The notes under the pieces: generated by a model
What the model saw: only the letters and a program-made list of their open reading frames with translations
What the model was told of the DNA's origin: nothing
Database searches by the model: none
Source of the DNA: VAZQ01 sp036557665
Lineage (GTDB): Bacteria > Pseudomonadota > Alphaproteobacteria > Rhizobiales > Xanthobacteraceae
Assembly: GCA_036557665.1 (NCBI GenBank)
Contig: DATBHG010000058.1
Coordinates: 1-64,000, forward strand
Length of the DNA stretch: 64,000 nucleotides
Reading direction: 5' to 3'
Position numbers and translations under genes: made by a program
Part shown: piece by piece, positions 24,854 through 33,048 of the stretch
How the letters are laid out: each line of letters opens with the position of its first letter
Numbering within the stretch: the first letter of the stretch is position 1

Positions 24854-26085
24854 TCACAGTGAACCGGGGTCGTCTGCTCTCGGACCTGCACGAGCTTGCA
24901 CAAATCGGGCGGTTCAAGACCGGGGTCGACCGGGTGGCGCTGTCCCCCGCCGATCTCGAGGCGCGCCGCTGGCTCATGCGCCGCATGCATGACGCCGGCC
25001 TGGACCCGCACATGGACGAGGTCGCGAATGTCTACGGCCGGGATCCTGATGCCGTGCGCACGCTGCTGATCGGGTCGCATACGGACACCGTCCCCAGGGG
25101 CGGGTGGCTCGACGGAGCGATGGGGGTCATCTATGCCCTGGAGATCGCACGCGCCGCGAAGGAGAGCGGTGCGTCGTCGTCGATCGGCATCGACGTGATG
25201 TCGTTCCAGGACGAGGAAGGCACCTATCTCGCTTTTCTCGGCAGCAGGACGTTCTGCAACAACCTGACCGCTCCCGAGATCGACGCCGCCAAGAGCGGCG
25301 AGGTACGGCTGCGGTCGGTGCTGGCGAATGTCGATCCGGTTGCCGATCCGCACCGCATCGATCCGGCGCGGCATCTCTGTTACCTCGAGGCGCATATCGA
25401 GCAGGGGCCGCGGCTCGAGCAGGCAGGCCGGCGCATCGGCGTCGTCACCGGGGTGGTGGGGATCAGGCGATTCCGTATCCACACCCGCGGGCAGGCCGAT
25501 CATGCGGGCACGACCCCGATGTCGCATCGCAAGGACGCGGGCGCGGCGCTGATCCGGCTTGCCGGCCAGGTGGTGCAGGAGTTTCCGCGCCTGGGCAGCG
25601 CGGAAACGGTCTGGAATATCGGCAGCATCATTCTGCGCCCGGGCGCTCCCAACGTGGTGCCGAACGCGGGCGAGATGGTGATCGAGTTCCGCGATACCGA
25701 TCCCGGCATCCTCGATGCGCTGGAAAGTCATCTACGCCATTGGGTCGATCAACTGGGCAGCGGCGCATATGCAGCCGAGTTGGAGCCCATGGCCTTGATA
25801 GCTCCGACCCCGCTTGCGAAGGAGGTCGCTTCCGTGCTGGCCGCGTCGAGCAAGGCGCTGGGCGAGGACCCCATGCACATTCCAAGCGGTGCCGGCCACG
25901 ACGCGATGGTGGTTGGGCGCTACATTCCCGCCGCGATGTTGTTTGTCCCGAGCATCGGCGGGCGCAGTCACGACGTCACCGAGAACACGTCCGAGGCGGA
26001 CATCGTGTTCGGCTGCGAGGTGCTGGCCCATGCCGTCGACGAGCTGCTGGCGAGCCCCGGCCTGATGCGGCCCGCGGCATCGTGA
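24850..26085 (+). CDS. M20 amidohydrolase: allantoate amidohydrolase / N-carbamoyl-amino-acid hydrolase family
   Basis: A 411-residue zinc peptidase-like enzyme. SHTDTVPRGGWLDG and SFQDEEGTYLAFLGSRTF supply metal ligands (His, Asp, Glu), EAHIEQGPRLE is the family signature, GQADHAGTTPM is the dimerisation-domain motif and IPSGAGHDAM with SIGGRSHDVTENT closes the active site. Such enzymes cut N-carbamoyl or ureido groups from amino acids (beta-ureidopropionate, allantoate), which links it to the dihydropyrimidinase-like gene at 27478-28848. Translationally coupled to the aminotransferase. Confidence 0.9.
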   Translation: MITVNRGRLLSDLHELAQIGRFKTGVDRVALSPADLEARRWLMRRMHDAGLDPHMDEVANVYGRDPDAVRTLLIGSHTDTVPRGGWLDGAMGVIYALEIARAAKESGASSSIGIDVMSFQDEEGTYLAFLGSRTFCNNLTAPEIDAAKSGEVRLRSVLANVDPVADPHRIDPARHLCYLEAHIEQGPRLEQAGRRIGVVTGVVGIRRFRIHTRGQADHAGTTPMSHRKDAGAALIRLAGQVVQEFPRLGSAETVWNIGSIILRPGAPNVVPNAGEMVIEFRDTDPGILDALESHLRHWVDQLGSGAYAAELEPMALIAPTPLAKEVASVLAASSKALGEDPMHIPSGAGHDAMVVGRYIPAAMLFVPSIGGRSHDVTENTSEADIVFGCEVLAHAVDELLASPGLMRPAAS

Positions 26086-26130
26086 TCTACATGGCAGGTT
26101 GCCGCGCGGTCGAGCCGCGGGTTACGCCGT

Positions 26131-26156
26131 CGAGCCGGCAAGTCGGCTCGGCGCCG
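26131..26156. repeat. Small palindrome resembling one arm of the cloverleaf repeat
   Basis: CGAGCCGGC-AA-GTCGGCTCG is an almost perfect hairpin. Its centre, GGCAAGTCGGC, resembles the third arm of the elements at 32742-32901 and 50081-50226. Possibly a decayed fragment of the same family. Confidence 0.4.
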
Positions 26157-26184
26157 CAGAAAATTTCTCGCAACTGATGGTTTG

Positions 26185-26213
26185 TAGACATTGAAACAGA
26201 GCTGAGGTATAAA
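26185..26213 (+). promoter_or_regulatory. Sigma-70-like promoter for a short transcript
   Basis: TAGACA (26185-26190), a 17-bp spacer and TATAAA (26208-26213), close to consensus in both boxes. Predicted transcription start about 26220. No gene on the plus strand follows before a terminator at 26238-26268. Confidence 0.55.
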
Positions 26214-26219
26214 AGCATA

Positions 26220-26268
26220 TCGTTCAGAGCTGTGACCAAGCCCGGCGGAAAACTGCGCCGGGCTTTTT
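26220..26268 (+). ncRNA. Candidate small RNA, about 50 nt
   Basis: The stretch between the promoter at 26185-26213 and the intrinsic terminator at 26238-26268 has no coding capacity and ends in a strong GC-rich hairpin with a U-run, the usual layout of a stand-alone small RNA. The 5' part (AUCGUUCAGAGCUGUGACC) would be single stranded and available for pairing. I do not recognise an Rfam family. It could also be the 5' remnant of an attenuated leader whose gene is lost. Confidence 0.45.
26238..26268 (+). terminator. Intrinsic terminator
   Basis: GCCCGGCG (26240-26247) pairs with CGCCGGGC (26256-26263), extended by two A-T pairs, loop GAAAACTG, followed by TTTTT (26264-26268). Confidence 0.85.
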
Positions 26269-26330
26269 GCATGGCGACAGCAGACGGCCGATGGCCGGTC
26301 GCTGTGTCCGCAGTTGCGTAGGGCGAGCCG

Positions 26331-26366
26331 GGGTCCCCAAAAAAACGCGCAGCGTTTTTTGGTGCC
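26331..26366. repeat. A/T-centred palindromic repeat, copy 1
   Basis: CCCCAAAAAAACGC and GCGTTTTTTGG form a hairpin around GCA. The same core occurs at 45776-45804 and, decayed, at 47131-47150, always beside a GGGCGAG / CTCGCCC palindrome. Dispersed REP-like element. Confidence 0.7.
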
Positions 26367-26434
26367 CCGCACCGAGTCGACGGTTCCCGAAGAGAGGACG
26401 ATGCAGGACGACAACTCCGGTCGTGGTTTCGTAG

Positions 26435-26456
26435 GGGCGAGGCACTTGCCTCGCCC
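26435..26456. repeat. GGGCGAGGCA palindrome
   Basis: GGGCGAGGCA (26435-26444) and its exact complement (26447-26456) with a CT loop. A related short REP lies at 30054-30077 and, damaged, inside the gene at 41622-42176. Confidence 0.65.
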
Positions 26457-26528
26457 GCTCGAGCCGCGCGACGAAGGCAGGAACGGGGTGCTCTTAGCCG
26501 CGTTCCCTGTTTCCTCCTCTGTTCGGCC

Positions 26529-26663
26529 CCTGTTATTTTCCCTGTTCGGCCCTGTTATTTCCCTGTTCTGGCGGGGCTATTTTTGTTGCATCTCATTGAT
26601 TCCACGTAGCTTTTTAGAAGTTAGCCCAAACCACCCCGCCCCCTTTACAGGGATTTACAGGGA
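26529..26663. repeat. CCCTGTT direct repeats in a repeat-rich gap
   Basis: Two 22-bp units starting CCTGTTATTT lie side by side (26529-26550 and 26551-26572); TTTACAGGGA occurs twice at 26644-26653 and 26654-26663 in the opposite sense. Together with the hairpins to the left they fill the gap between 26.27 and 26.75 kb; no gene is supported there. Confidence 0.55.
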
Positions 26664-26747
26664 CGTGCCGTTGGAGTGCACCCCTTCCTTGAGACACGAA
26701 AACCCCAGGAACCTGTCGAAGCTTCAGCTGCTTGCGCAGCGCAATGG

Positions 26748-27467
26748 TCACCTCACCAGGGTGAGCAGCTTCCCGAGCCCGCCGATCGCCTCGCCAAGTC
26801 CCAGCGCCCGCAGGCTTGCCCAGAGCAAGGCCTGATTGCTGGTCACGACGGGAAGGCCGATCTCGCGCTCGAGAGGTTCAATGATGGGGAAGGTCTGCAT
26901 ATCGGTAGCAAGCAGGCACACTGCATCCATACCTGCGGCGCCGAGCCCACGCGCCGTGTGCAGGATGCGCTCGGGGGGAAGCCCGCGCACCGCCGCAACC
27001 TCCCGGACCGGGGTGCCGGAGACTTGCGTGACCTCGAATCCGCGTGCGGAGAAGAAGGCGGGCAGGAGCGCATTGAGATCCGGAGGATAAGGCGTGAGCA
27101 ACGCGACCCGCTTCGCTCCCAATGCGTTCAGCGCATCCGTCAACGCCGCATTCGCGGAGGTCGCTCCTTTGCGGGCCTTGGCAGAAAACCGCGAGAGCAG
27201 ATCGCGCTCCCAATCCCATCCTTTGACGATCGAGCTGGCCATGCAGCAATAGCCGATGAAGTCCACGCCGGTCTGTCGCAGCAGATCCGCGGCTGCTTCG
27301 GCGTCGACCACCATTCTGCGCAGGAGCTCCGGCGTGAGCTCGCCTTCCACGCGCATGCGCGTCTCGTACGCTGTCACGCCGTCGGGCAGCGCGGAATAAA
27401 ACTCCGGCAGGATCACCGTATTGTTTGACGGCACGATCAGGCCGATCATGCCGCGCCCGCCGAGCAT
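26748..27467 (-). CDS. Asp/Glu racemase-superfamily enzyme, maleate-isomerase-like
   Basis: A 239-residue enzyme. MIGLIVPSNNTVILPEF at the N terminus, GYCCMASSIVKG at the first catalytic loop and AVCLLATDMQT with LPVVTSNQALLWASLR at the second. Unlike the relative at 15402-16190, both catalytic cysteines are present, so a maleate cis-trans isomerase or two-base racemase reaction is possible. It is followed on the same strand by a dihydropyrimidinase-like gene located 10 bp upstream, making a two-gene operon. Maleate isomerase ends the aerobic nicotinate and gentisate routes in known bacteria, which would fit this region. Confidence 0.85.
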   Translation of the reverse strand: MLGGRGMIGLIVPSNNTVILPEFYSALPDGVTAYETRMRVEGELTPELLRRMVVDAEAAADLLRQTGVDFIGYCCMASSIVKGWDWERDLLSRFSAKARKGATSANAALTDALNALGAKRVALLTPYPPDLNALLPAFFSARGFEVTQVSGTPVREVAAVRGLPPERILHTARGLGAAGMDAVCLLATDMQTFPIIEPLEREIGLPVVTSNQALLWASLRALGLGEAIGGLGKLLTLVR

Positions 27468-27477
27468 TGGTCAGCTC

Positions 27478-28848
27478 CTATCCCTGCGCCGCTACGCCGG
27501 CGGCGCTGCGCCGGAGAAGCCGGCCGCGCTGGGCGTTCTCGTCAGCCTTGCCTCCGGCGTAAACCGTGCGGCCCCGCACCATGGTGAGATCGACACGGGT
27601 ATTTACGCGGCGCCCGTGAAATGGCGAGTATCTCGCCTTGGAAAGGAACGCTGTGCAGTCGATCGCCTCGTCCACGTGGTCGTCGACAATGACCAGATCG
27701 GCATCAAACCCGGGCGCAAGTGCGCCTTTGCGAGCGCCTATTCCGAACAAGCGTGCGGGTGTTTCACAAGCGAGACGCGTGAAGGTTTGCTCGCTCAGAC
27801 CGCGCCGCCGGAATTCGGAGAGGACCACCGGCAGCAATGTCTCCAGGCCGGGGAAGCCAGGCAGTGCCTTGCGCAGATCGCCCTGCCCGGTCGCCTTCTC
27901 GTCGGCATGATGCGGAGCGTGATCGCTCCCTATGGTCGCAATCTCTCCGCGGTCGATTGCTTTCCAGAGCGACTCGCTGTCAGGCGCTGTGCGCAACGGC
28001 GGCATGATCAGCCCGTGCGCGCCGCACCGGACAAAATCGTGCATTGTCAACGCCAGATGATGGGGAGTGACTTCCGCGGTCAGCAGGTCCGGCATGCGGC
28101 GCCGCAGCTCGCTGATTGCTAGGACCGTCAGCGCGGTGGAGACTTGCCGCACGTGTACCGGGCAGCGCTGCCCGGCTGCCAAGGACAGCACGGAGATGAG
28201 CGCTCCGGCTTCGACCTCGCCCGGATGCGCCCGCCCGATTGCCTCGGCATCTCCACCGCAGTCGAGCGCGGCGCAGATGGCGGGATCATCGGGGTAGACG
28301 CCCATGAGACCGCCAGCGGCGCCGACGGCGCGAAACAGCGCATGTTGCATTGCGCGCTCGCGGGTGACCACCGCGGGCGGGCCGCCGCCCAGGAACAGCT
28401 CGAAGGAGACCGCCCCGCGCGCGGCGAGCGCCGAAATGTCTCCCAGGCTCGACGCGTGCGCGAGCGCTTGGATGGCGAAATCGACGATGCTCTTTTGACC
28501 CGCCTCGACAGCGGCATCGAACGCACCCACGCTGTCGATGACAGGTACCGTGTTCGGCATCGCCATGATGGTCGTCACCCCGCCACGGGCCGCTGCACAA
28601 GTGACGGAGCGAAAATCCTCCTTGTAGGTCTGCCCGGGATCGCGTGTATGAACGTGCGAATCGACCAGACCGGGAAGCACCAGCCGCTCCGCCGCGTCGA
28701 TCACATGTGCGGCGGTCGCCGTGCCATGGGGCTCGATCGCGAGGATCCGTTCATCCTCGATGAGGATGTCCGCCGGCTCGGGGCCGAAGGGTGTAACGAC
28801 GCGGCTGCCGCGCACTATCTGGCGGCGGTTTGCACCAGGGGCTGACAT
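27478..28848 (-). CDS. Dihydroorotase / allantoinase / hydantoinase-like amidohydrolase with Glu in place of carboxylysine
   Basis: A 456-residue amidohydrolase. HVHTRDPG gives His65 and His67, MAMPNT the following strand, PVHV and TPHH further metal histidines and IGSDHAPHH the catalytic Asp. At residue 150, where dihydroorotases, allantoinases and hydantoinases have the carbamylated Lys (SFK pattern), the sequence is VSFELFL, with Glu. Glu could bridge two metals or leave a mononuclear site. The enzyme probably opens a cyclic amide. The start ATG at 28848 lies within a palindrome (28846-28872), a possible operator. Confidence 0.85.
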   Translation of the reverse strand: MSAPGANRRQIVRGSRVVTPFGPEPADILIEDERILAIEPHGTATAAHVIDAAERLVLPGLVDSHVHTRDPGQTYKEDFRSVTCAAARGGVTTIMAMPNTVPVIDSVGAFDAAVEAGQKSIVDFAIQALAHASSLGDISALAARGAVSFELFLGGGPPAVVTRERAMQHALFRAVGAAGGLMGVYPDDPAICAALDCGGDAEAIGRAHPGEVEAGALISVLSLAAGQRCPVHVRQVSTALTVLAISELRRRMPDLLTAEVTPHHLALTMHDFVRCGAHGLIMPPLRTAPDSESLWKAIDRGEIATIGSDHAPHHADEKATGQGDLRKALPGFPGLETLLPVVLSEFRRRGLSEQTFTRLACETPARLFGIGARKGALAPGFDADLVIVDDHVDEAIDCTAFLSKARYSPFHGRRVNTRVDLTMVRGRTVYAGGKADENAQRGRLLRRSAAGVAAQG

Positions 28849-28872
28849 CCCGTGACTTTAGCTTACGGGATG
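28846..28872. promoter_or_regulatory. Candidate operator palindrome at an amidohydrolase start
   Basis: CATCCCGT (28846-28853) and ACGGGATG (28865-28872), perfect complement, 11-bp spacer. It overlaps the initiation codon of the amidohydrolase and lies 128 bp from the start of the divergent binding-protein gene, a typical place for a shared repressor. Confidence 0.4.
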
Positions 28873-29000
28873 GGCTCGCCTCCATTCCTCATGCCTCGAG
28901 GGATGGTGCGGCGGAGCTTGCTGCGCCGAGTTGACGCGCCATGCGCGTTCGCGCGACCATGCAGCATCGGCAACAGCAGAAAGCAGAAAAGAGGACAGCA

Positions 29001-30032
29001 ATGCTGGGCATCGGCAAGATCCGGGTTCTGAGCTCAGGCCTCGTGATCGCGGCATTGGCCGCAGGTCCGGTCGAGGCGCAGCAGACCAAGAACATCCGCC
29101 TGGTGCTGGATTGGGCCTTTCAGGGGCAGCAGGGAATATTCACGCTTCCGGCCAGCGACGGCACCTTTGCGCGCTATCATCTCAACGTCACGGTGGATCG
29201 CGGCGTGGGCTCCGGCGACACGGTGAGCAAGGTTGCGAGCGGGGCCTACGACATCGGCCAGGCCGATCTCTATTCCATGGTCCGCTTCATGGGCGAGAAC
29301 CCGGGCCGTCCCCTCATTGCCGTGTTCATGGTGAACGACAAGTCCGCGCTCGCGGTCGAGACCATGGCCAAGAGCAACATTGCGAAGCCCCATGATCTCA
29401 ATGGCAAAAGCATTGCCGCCCCTGCCGGCGACGCAAGCCGTCAGCTGTTTCCCCTGTTTGCGACCGTCAATGGTATCGATCAAAGCTCGATCAAATGGCT
29501 CAATGTCTCGCCGGAGCTGCGCGAGCCCATGCTGATCCGCGGCGACGCCGACGCAGTGAGCGGCAACGTGCCCACGGTGCTCATCAACATGCAGGCGGTG
29601 AATATCCCCACCGACGCCGTGCGGGTCATGGCTTACGCCAACTACGGCGTGGGTCTTTACGGGCTTGCCCTCATCACCCGGCCGGAATTTGCCGAGCAGA
29701 ATCCGGAGGCGCTGCGCGACTTCATCCGCGGCACGGTGCACGGCCTAAATCGCATGATCCAGGATCCCGCTGCGGCGGTCGCCTCGGTGAAGACGCGCGA
29801 CCCGCTGCTCAACGACAAGGTCGAGCGCGACCGCATCAAGATGACGCTCGACTACGCCATCATCACCCCCAACGTGCTGGAGCATGGCTATAGCAACGTC
29901 GATATGGCACGGCTTGGGAACACGCTGGCGCAGGTTGCTCCCGCCTTCAACATGAAGACGACACCCGCCGCCTCGCAGGTCTACACCGACAAGTATCTGC
30001 CCCCGCGCGACGAGCTAAAGGCGGTGCGCTAG
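29001..30032 (+). CDS. NMT1/THI5-like ABC solute-binding protein (orphan)
   Basis: A 343-residue secreted protein. Signal peptide of about 28 residues ending near VEA-QQ; the mature part begins with IRLVLDWAFQGQQGIFTLP, the usual NMT1/SsuA opening for nitrate/sulfonate/pyrimidine-precursor binding proteins, followed by DIGQADLYSMV and GIDQSSIKWLNVSP. The start ATG 29001 follows GAGGAC; the upstream open frame has no signal character. No permease or ATPase gene is adjacent, so the partner must be elsewhere. Neighbouring hydantoinase-like and M20 genes hint at a pyrimidine or hydantoin-type ligand. Confidence 0.85.
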   Translation: MLGIGKIRVLSSGLVIAALAAGPVEAQQTKNIRLVLDWAFQGQQGIFTLPASDGTFARYHLNVTVDRGVGSGDTVSKVASGAYDIGQADLYSMVRFMGENPGRPLIAVFMVNDKSALAVETMAKSNIAKPHDLNGKSIAAPAGDASRQLFPLFATVNGIDQSSIKWLNVSPELREPMLIRGDADAVSGNVPTVLINMQAVNIPTDAVRVMAYANYGVGLYGLALITRPEFAEQNPEALRDFIRGTVHGLNRMIQDPAAAVASVKTRDPLLNDKVERDRIKMTLDYAIITPNVLEHGYSNVDMARLGNTLAQVAPAFNMKTTPAASQVYTDKYLPPRDELKAVR

Positions 30033-30053
30033 GTTGGCTCTGCCTCCGTGCAT

Positions 30054-30077
30054 AGGGGCGAGGCATGCGTCGCCCCT
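30054..30077. repeat. Short palindromic repeat between convergent genes
   Basis: AGGGGCGA (30054-30061) and TCGCCCCT (30070-30077), 8-bp loop, in the gap between two gene ends. REP-like; may act as a two-way transcription stop. Confidence 0.6.
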
Positions 30078-30125
30078 CCTGCCGGAGCTGCGCAAGTTGA
30101 TCGAGCGCGAGTCGATGCCCCTCCC

Positions 30126-31139
30126 CTACGACGGACTTGCATCCCCGCCGATTTCGACCTCCGTGCCGAGGCCCAGCTGCGCCGCGCGTTGGGCGATGTG
30201 TTGCGCCGTCACCAGATCCTGGATGGGCACGCCGATCGACTTGTAGACGGTGATCTCGTCGTCGCGCTCGCGCCCGGGCCGCTCGCCCGAGATGACCTCG
30301 GCGAGCTCGGCGATCTGCTCGCGCCGCACAACGCCCTCGGCAATGGGAATGACAAAGTCGCCGGCCTGGTCGAGACAATCGGCACGACTGTCGATCACCC
30401 GCTTGGACGCCCGCTGGATCGCCGCACTGTCCAGCTCCCGGGCGGTGGCTTGATGGGCGCCGACCGCCGCCACGAAGCTGCCCGGCCGCAGCCAGGCGCC
30501 GGCGATCAAAGGCGTCGGCGAGGTGGTGGCAGCAACGACGATATCGGCATCCCGCACCGCTTGCTCGCATGACGGTACAACCCGGATGTCGCCGGGGATC
30601 CGGCCGCCCGCAGCAGCCATATCCGCCACGAGCTCTTCCGCACGCGCGCTGCTGCGGGTGGAGAGGAGCACAGTTTCAAGTGCGAAAGCCTCGGCAAACG
30701 CCGCGAGCTGGTTGCGTGCGACGCGGCCCGCTCCGAGGAGGCCGAGAACCGTGCTGCCCGCGCGCGCGAGGTAGCGCGCTGCGAGCGCAGTGCCCGCCCC
30801 GGTGCGCAGATCGGTCAGGTAGCCAGCTTCCAGCACCGCCTGTGGATGGCCGCTCGTGCCGTCGAACAGGCACACGAGGCCGCTCATGCGGGCAAGCCCG
30901 CGCTTGTCGTTGTCGTAAAAATCGGAGATGACCTTGACGCCGTAACCGGCGCCATTGCGCAGGAAGCAGGGATTGAAGATGGCGACGCCCGGGGGCGTCT
31001 GCGAGGCTACGAAGCTGCGCATGCCCTGGACGGTGCGGCCCTGCGCGAGCAGTCTGAAGGCTTGCGCCTGAACCTCGATCGCGCCCGCCACGTCGAGAGC
31101 CGCGCGGCAATCGGCTTCGGAGAGGATGCGGAGTTTCAT
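30126..31139 (-). CDS. Ornithine cyclodeaminase / mu-crystallin family protein (copy 2)
   Basis: A 337-residue protein with the family layout: a substrate domain (YGVKVISDFYDN, FDGTSGHPQAVLEAGYLTDLRTGAGTA split by loops) and a Rossmann domain starting VLGLLGAGRVARNQL, then DADIVVAATTSPTPLI and GSFVAAVGAHQATARELD. It holds the Lys and Asp positions of NAD-using imine or amino-acid processing enzymes. It is only distantly like copy 1 at 14243-15271. The start lies 23 bp from the start of the divergent deaminase gene, so the control regions must overlap or sit inside coding sequence. Confidence 0.88.
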   Translation of the reverse strand: MKLRILSEADCRAALDVAGAIEVQAQAFRLLAQGRTVQGMRSFVASQTPPGVAIFNPCFLRNGAGYGVKVISDFYDNDKRGLARMSGLVCLFDGTSGHPQAVLEAGYLTDLRTGAGTALAARYLARAGSTVLGLLGAGRVARNQLAAFAEAFALETVLLSTRSSARAEELVADMAAAGGRIPGDIRVVPSCEQAVRDADIVVAATTSPTPLIAGAWLRPGSFVAAVGAHQATARELDSAAIQRASKRVIDSRADCLDQAGDFVIPIAEGVVRREQIAELAEVISGERPGRERDDEITVYKSIGVPIQDLVTAQHIAQRAAQLGLGTEVEIGGDASPS

Positions 31140-31162
31140 TGGCGCTTCAAGGAGGTTGCCTC

Positions 31163-32731
31163 ATGCCCAACGGTTCCGCCGGCGGCGTCATCCTCATCAG
31201 GAACGGACGGGTCTACGATCACGCCGGCGACGTGGATTTCCCGGCCATCGCCGATCTTCTCATCGTCGATGGCGTGATTGCGGCCGTTCGCAGCGGAATC
31301 GCTGCGTCGGTGGAGCGTGGCGAGCCTGTGCCGGAGCTGAGTGAGCGCAACATCGATCAGACCATCGACGCGACCGAGAAGCTGTTGATGCCGGGCTTTG
31401 TCAACGCGCATTACCACTCTCACGACGTCCTGCTCAAAGGCTGCTTCGAGACCATCCCGCTGGAGTTGTGGATGCTCAACGCGCTCCCACCGGCCTATCC
31501 GAAGCGCAGCAGCGCGGAGATCCGCGCCCGCACCCTGCTCGGCGCGCTGGAATGCCTGCGCAGCGGGATGACCACGGTTCAGGACCTTGCGACCATCTAC
31601 CCCTTCGACGAGCAGCACCTCGAGGCCATCCTGCAGGCTTACGAGGATATCGGCATCCGCTGCGTGTTTGCGCTGCAGTTCGCCGACATGCCGGCCGCCA
31701 AGGCGGTGCCGTTCTGGGAGGACGTCGTCCCCGCCGATCGCCGCGCCGCGCTCTCGGGATCGGTCGAGCCGTTCCAGGGCATCGATCTCGCAGCGCTGCT
31801 CCGCGACATGGTGAAGTCGCAGAAATCCCGTCATCCCCGCATCAGCCTGGCGCTGGGTCCCACCAGCCCGGAGCGCTGCACGCCCGAGCTGTTGAGCAAG
31901 CTCGCCGAGCTGTCCAGCGCCGAGCAAGTCCCGGTTTACACCCACATCTACGAATCGCGGCCGATGACGCTGATCGCGCGCCAGACACACCCCTCGGACG
32001 GCGGCTCCCTGGTGCATTATCTTCGCCGCGTCGGACTGCTGACGCCGAGGATGAACCTCGCCCACAGCGTATGGATGTCGCGGCCGGAGATCGATGTCCT
32101 TGCCGAAGCAGGCACCAAGGTCGTGCTCAACCCGGTGGGCAATCTCAAGACCCGCAGCGGTGTTGCGCCGATCCGCACTTATCTGCGCAAGAACGTGGGA
32201 GTGGCGCTGGGCTGCGACAACTGCAGCTGCAGCGACGCGCAGAACATGTTCCAGTCCATGAAGCTGTTCGCCGCTCTCGCCGCGGTGACGCACCCCGATC
32301 CTGGCCCGCCGACCGCGGCAGATGCGATCTGGTCGGCAACGGTCGGGGGCGCCCGCAGCGCGGGCCTCGAAGGGCGGATCGGAGCGTTGCGGCCGGGTAT
32401 GGCCGCGGATCTGTTCATTCTCGATCTCACCGACCCCTCGTTCGTGCCGCTCAACAGCGTGGCGCGCCAGGTTGTTTTCACGGAAGCGGGCCGCGGGGTC
32501 GAAACCGTCATCGTCGATGGGCGTGTCGTCGTGAAAGACCGCCGCATCACCACCATCGACGAGCGTGCCTTGCGCGAGGAGATCGCCGGGCTGATGAAGG
32601 CGCTGCGCATTGACATCGCAGCGGTGGTGAAGCGCAACGATGCCATGTTGCCCTATCTGATGGAGGCGCAGCGCCGCACCTGGCAGGTCGATATCGGCGT
32701 GCATCGCTACGTGGGCGATGCCGCGGATTGA
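31163..32731 (+). CDS. TRZ/ATZ-type amidohydrolase / deaminase
   Basis: A 522-residue metal hydrolase of the chlorohydrolase / SAH-deaminase group. GFVNAHYHSHDV gives the first metal-binding His pair, PVYTHIYES the next His, NLAHSVWMS another, and VALGCDNCSCSD the Asp at the usual TDN-like place. The final GMAADLFILDL strand is the re-entry into the beta domain. It may deaminate or dechlorinate an N-heterocycle. The start ATG 31163 has a perfect AAGGAGG eight bases upstream (31149-31155); the longer frame begins in the neighbour. It probably works on a substrate brought in by the TRAP system downstream. Confidence 0.88.
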   Translation: MPNGSAGGVILIRNGRVYDHAGDVDFPAIADLLIVDGVIAAVRSGIAASVERGEPVPELSERNIDQTIDATEKLLMPGFVNAHYHSHDVLLKGCFETIPLELWMLNALPPAYPKRSSAEIRARTLLGALECLRSGMTTVQDLATIYPFDEQHLEAILQAYEDIGIRCVFALQFADMPAAKAVPFWEDVVPADRRAALSGSVEPFQGIDLAALLRDMVKSQKSRHPRISLALGPTSPERCTPELLSKLAELSSAEQVPVYTHIYESRPMTLIARQTHPSDGGSLVHYLRRVGLLTPRMNLAHSVWMSRPEIDVLAEAGTKVVLNPVGNLKTRSGVAPIRTYLRKNVGVALGCDNCSCSDAQNMFQSMKLFAALAAVTHPDPGPPTAADAIWSATVGGARSAGLEGRIGALRPGMAADLFILDLTDPSFVPLNSVARQVVFTEAGRGVETVIVDGRVVVKDRRITTIDERALREEIAGLMKALRIDIAAVVKRNDAMLPYLMEAQRRTWQVDIGVHRYVGDAAD

Positions 32732-32741
32732 TTGCGGCAAT

Positions 32742-32901
32742 ACCTCCCCCTGCAAGGGGGAGGTCGACACATTTGCTTCGCTTGCGAAGCAAATGTGTCG
32801 GGTGGGGGTTGGGCGTCCCGCGCTCTTCATCCGCCGTACCAATCTCGAGGGGACCCCCACCCGGCTCCCACCGACAAGTCGGCGGGAGCCGACCTCCCCC
32901 T
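32742..32901. repeat. Cloverleaf palindromic element A (about 160 bp)
   Basis: An outer stem AGGGGGAGGTCG (32755-32766) / CGACCTCCCCCT (32890-32901) encloses three arms: a 17-bp perfect hairpin CGACACATTTGCTTCGC (32765-32781 with 32784-32800), GGGTGGGGGT (32800-32809) with ACCCCCACCC (32853-32862), and GGCTCCCACCGAC (32863-32875) with 32878-32890 (one mismatch). A 10-bp hairpin ACCTCCCCCT/AGGGGGAGGT (32742-32764) sits at the left edge. It lies between the hydrolase and the TRAP genes. The same architecture recurs at 50081-50226. It resembles RIME-type intergenic mosaic elements of Rhizobiales. Confidence 0.85.
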
Positions 32902-33048
32902 TGCTCCGCTGCTGAGTACAGATCGAAGCGTTGCCGGCAGATTTTTTGCCTTGCTGCACGATGCCGAGATGCGCATCATGCGTCAGCCGGCCGCGGCCGA
33001 ATCCGGCCGCGCAGGCGTAACCCAAAAGAAACAAAGAGGGGAGCTGAC

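Noticed and set aside
32742..32764. Intrinsic terminator of the hydrolase gene
   Set aside because: The hairpin is strong but no U-run follows; it is better explained as one edge of the larger cloverleaf element.
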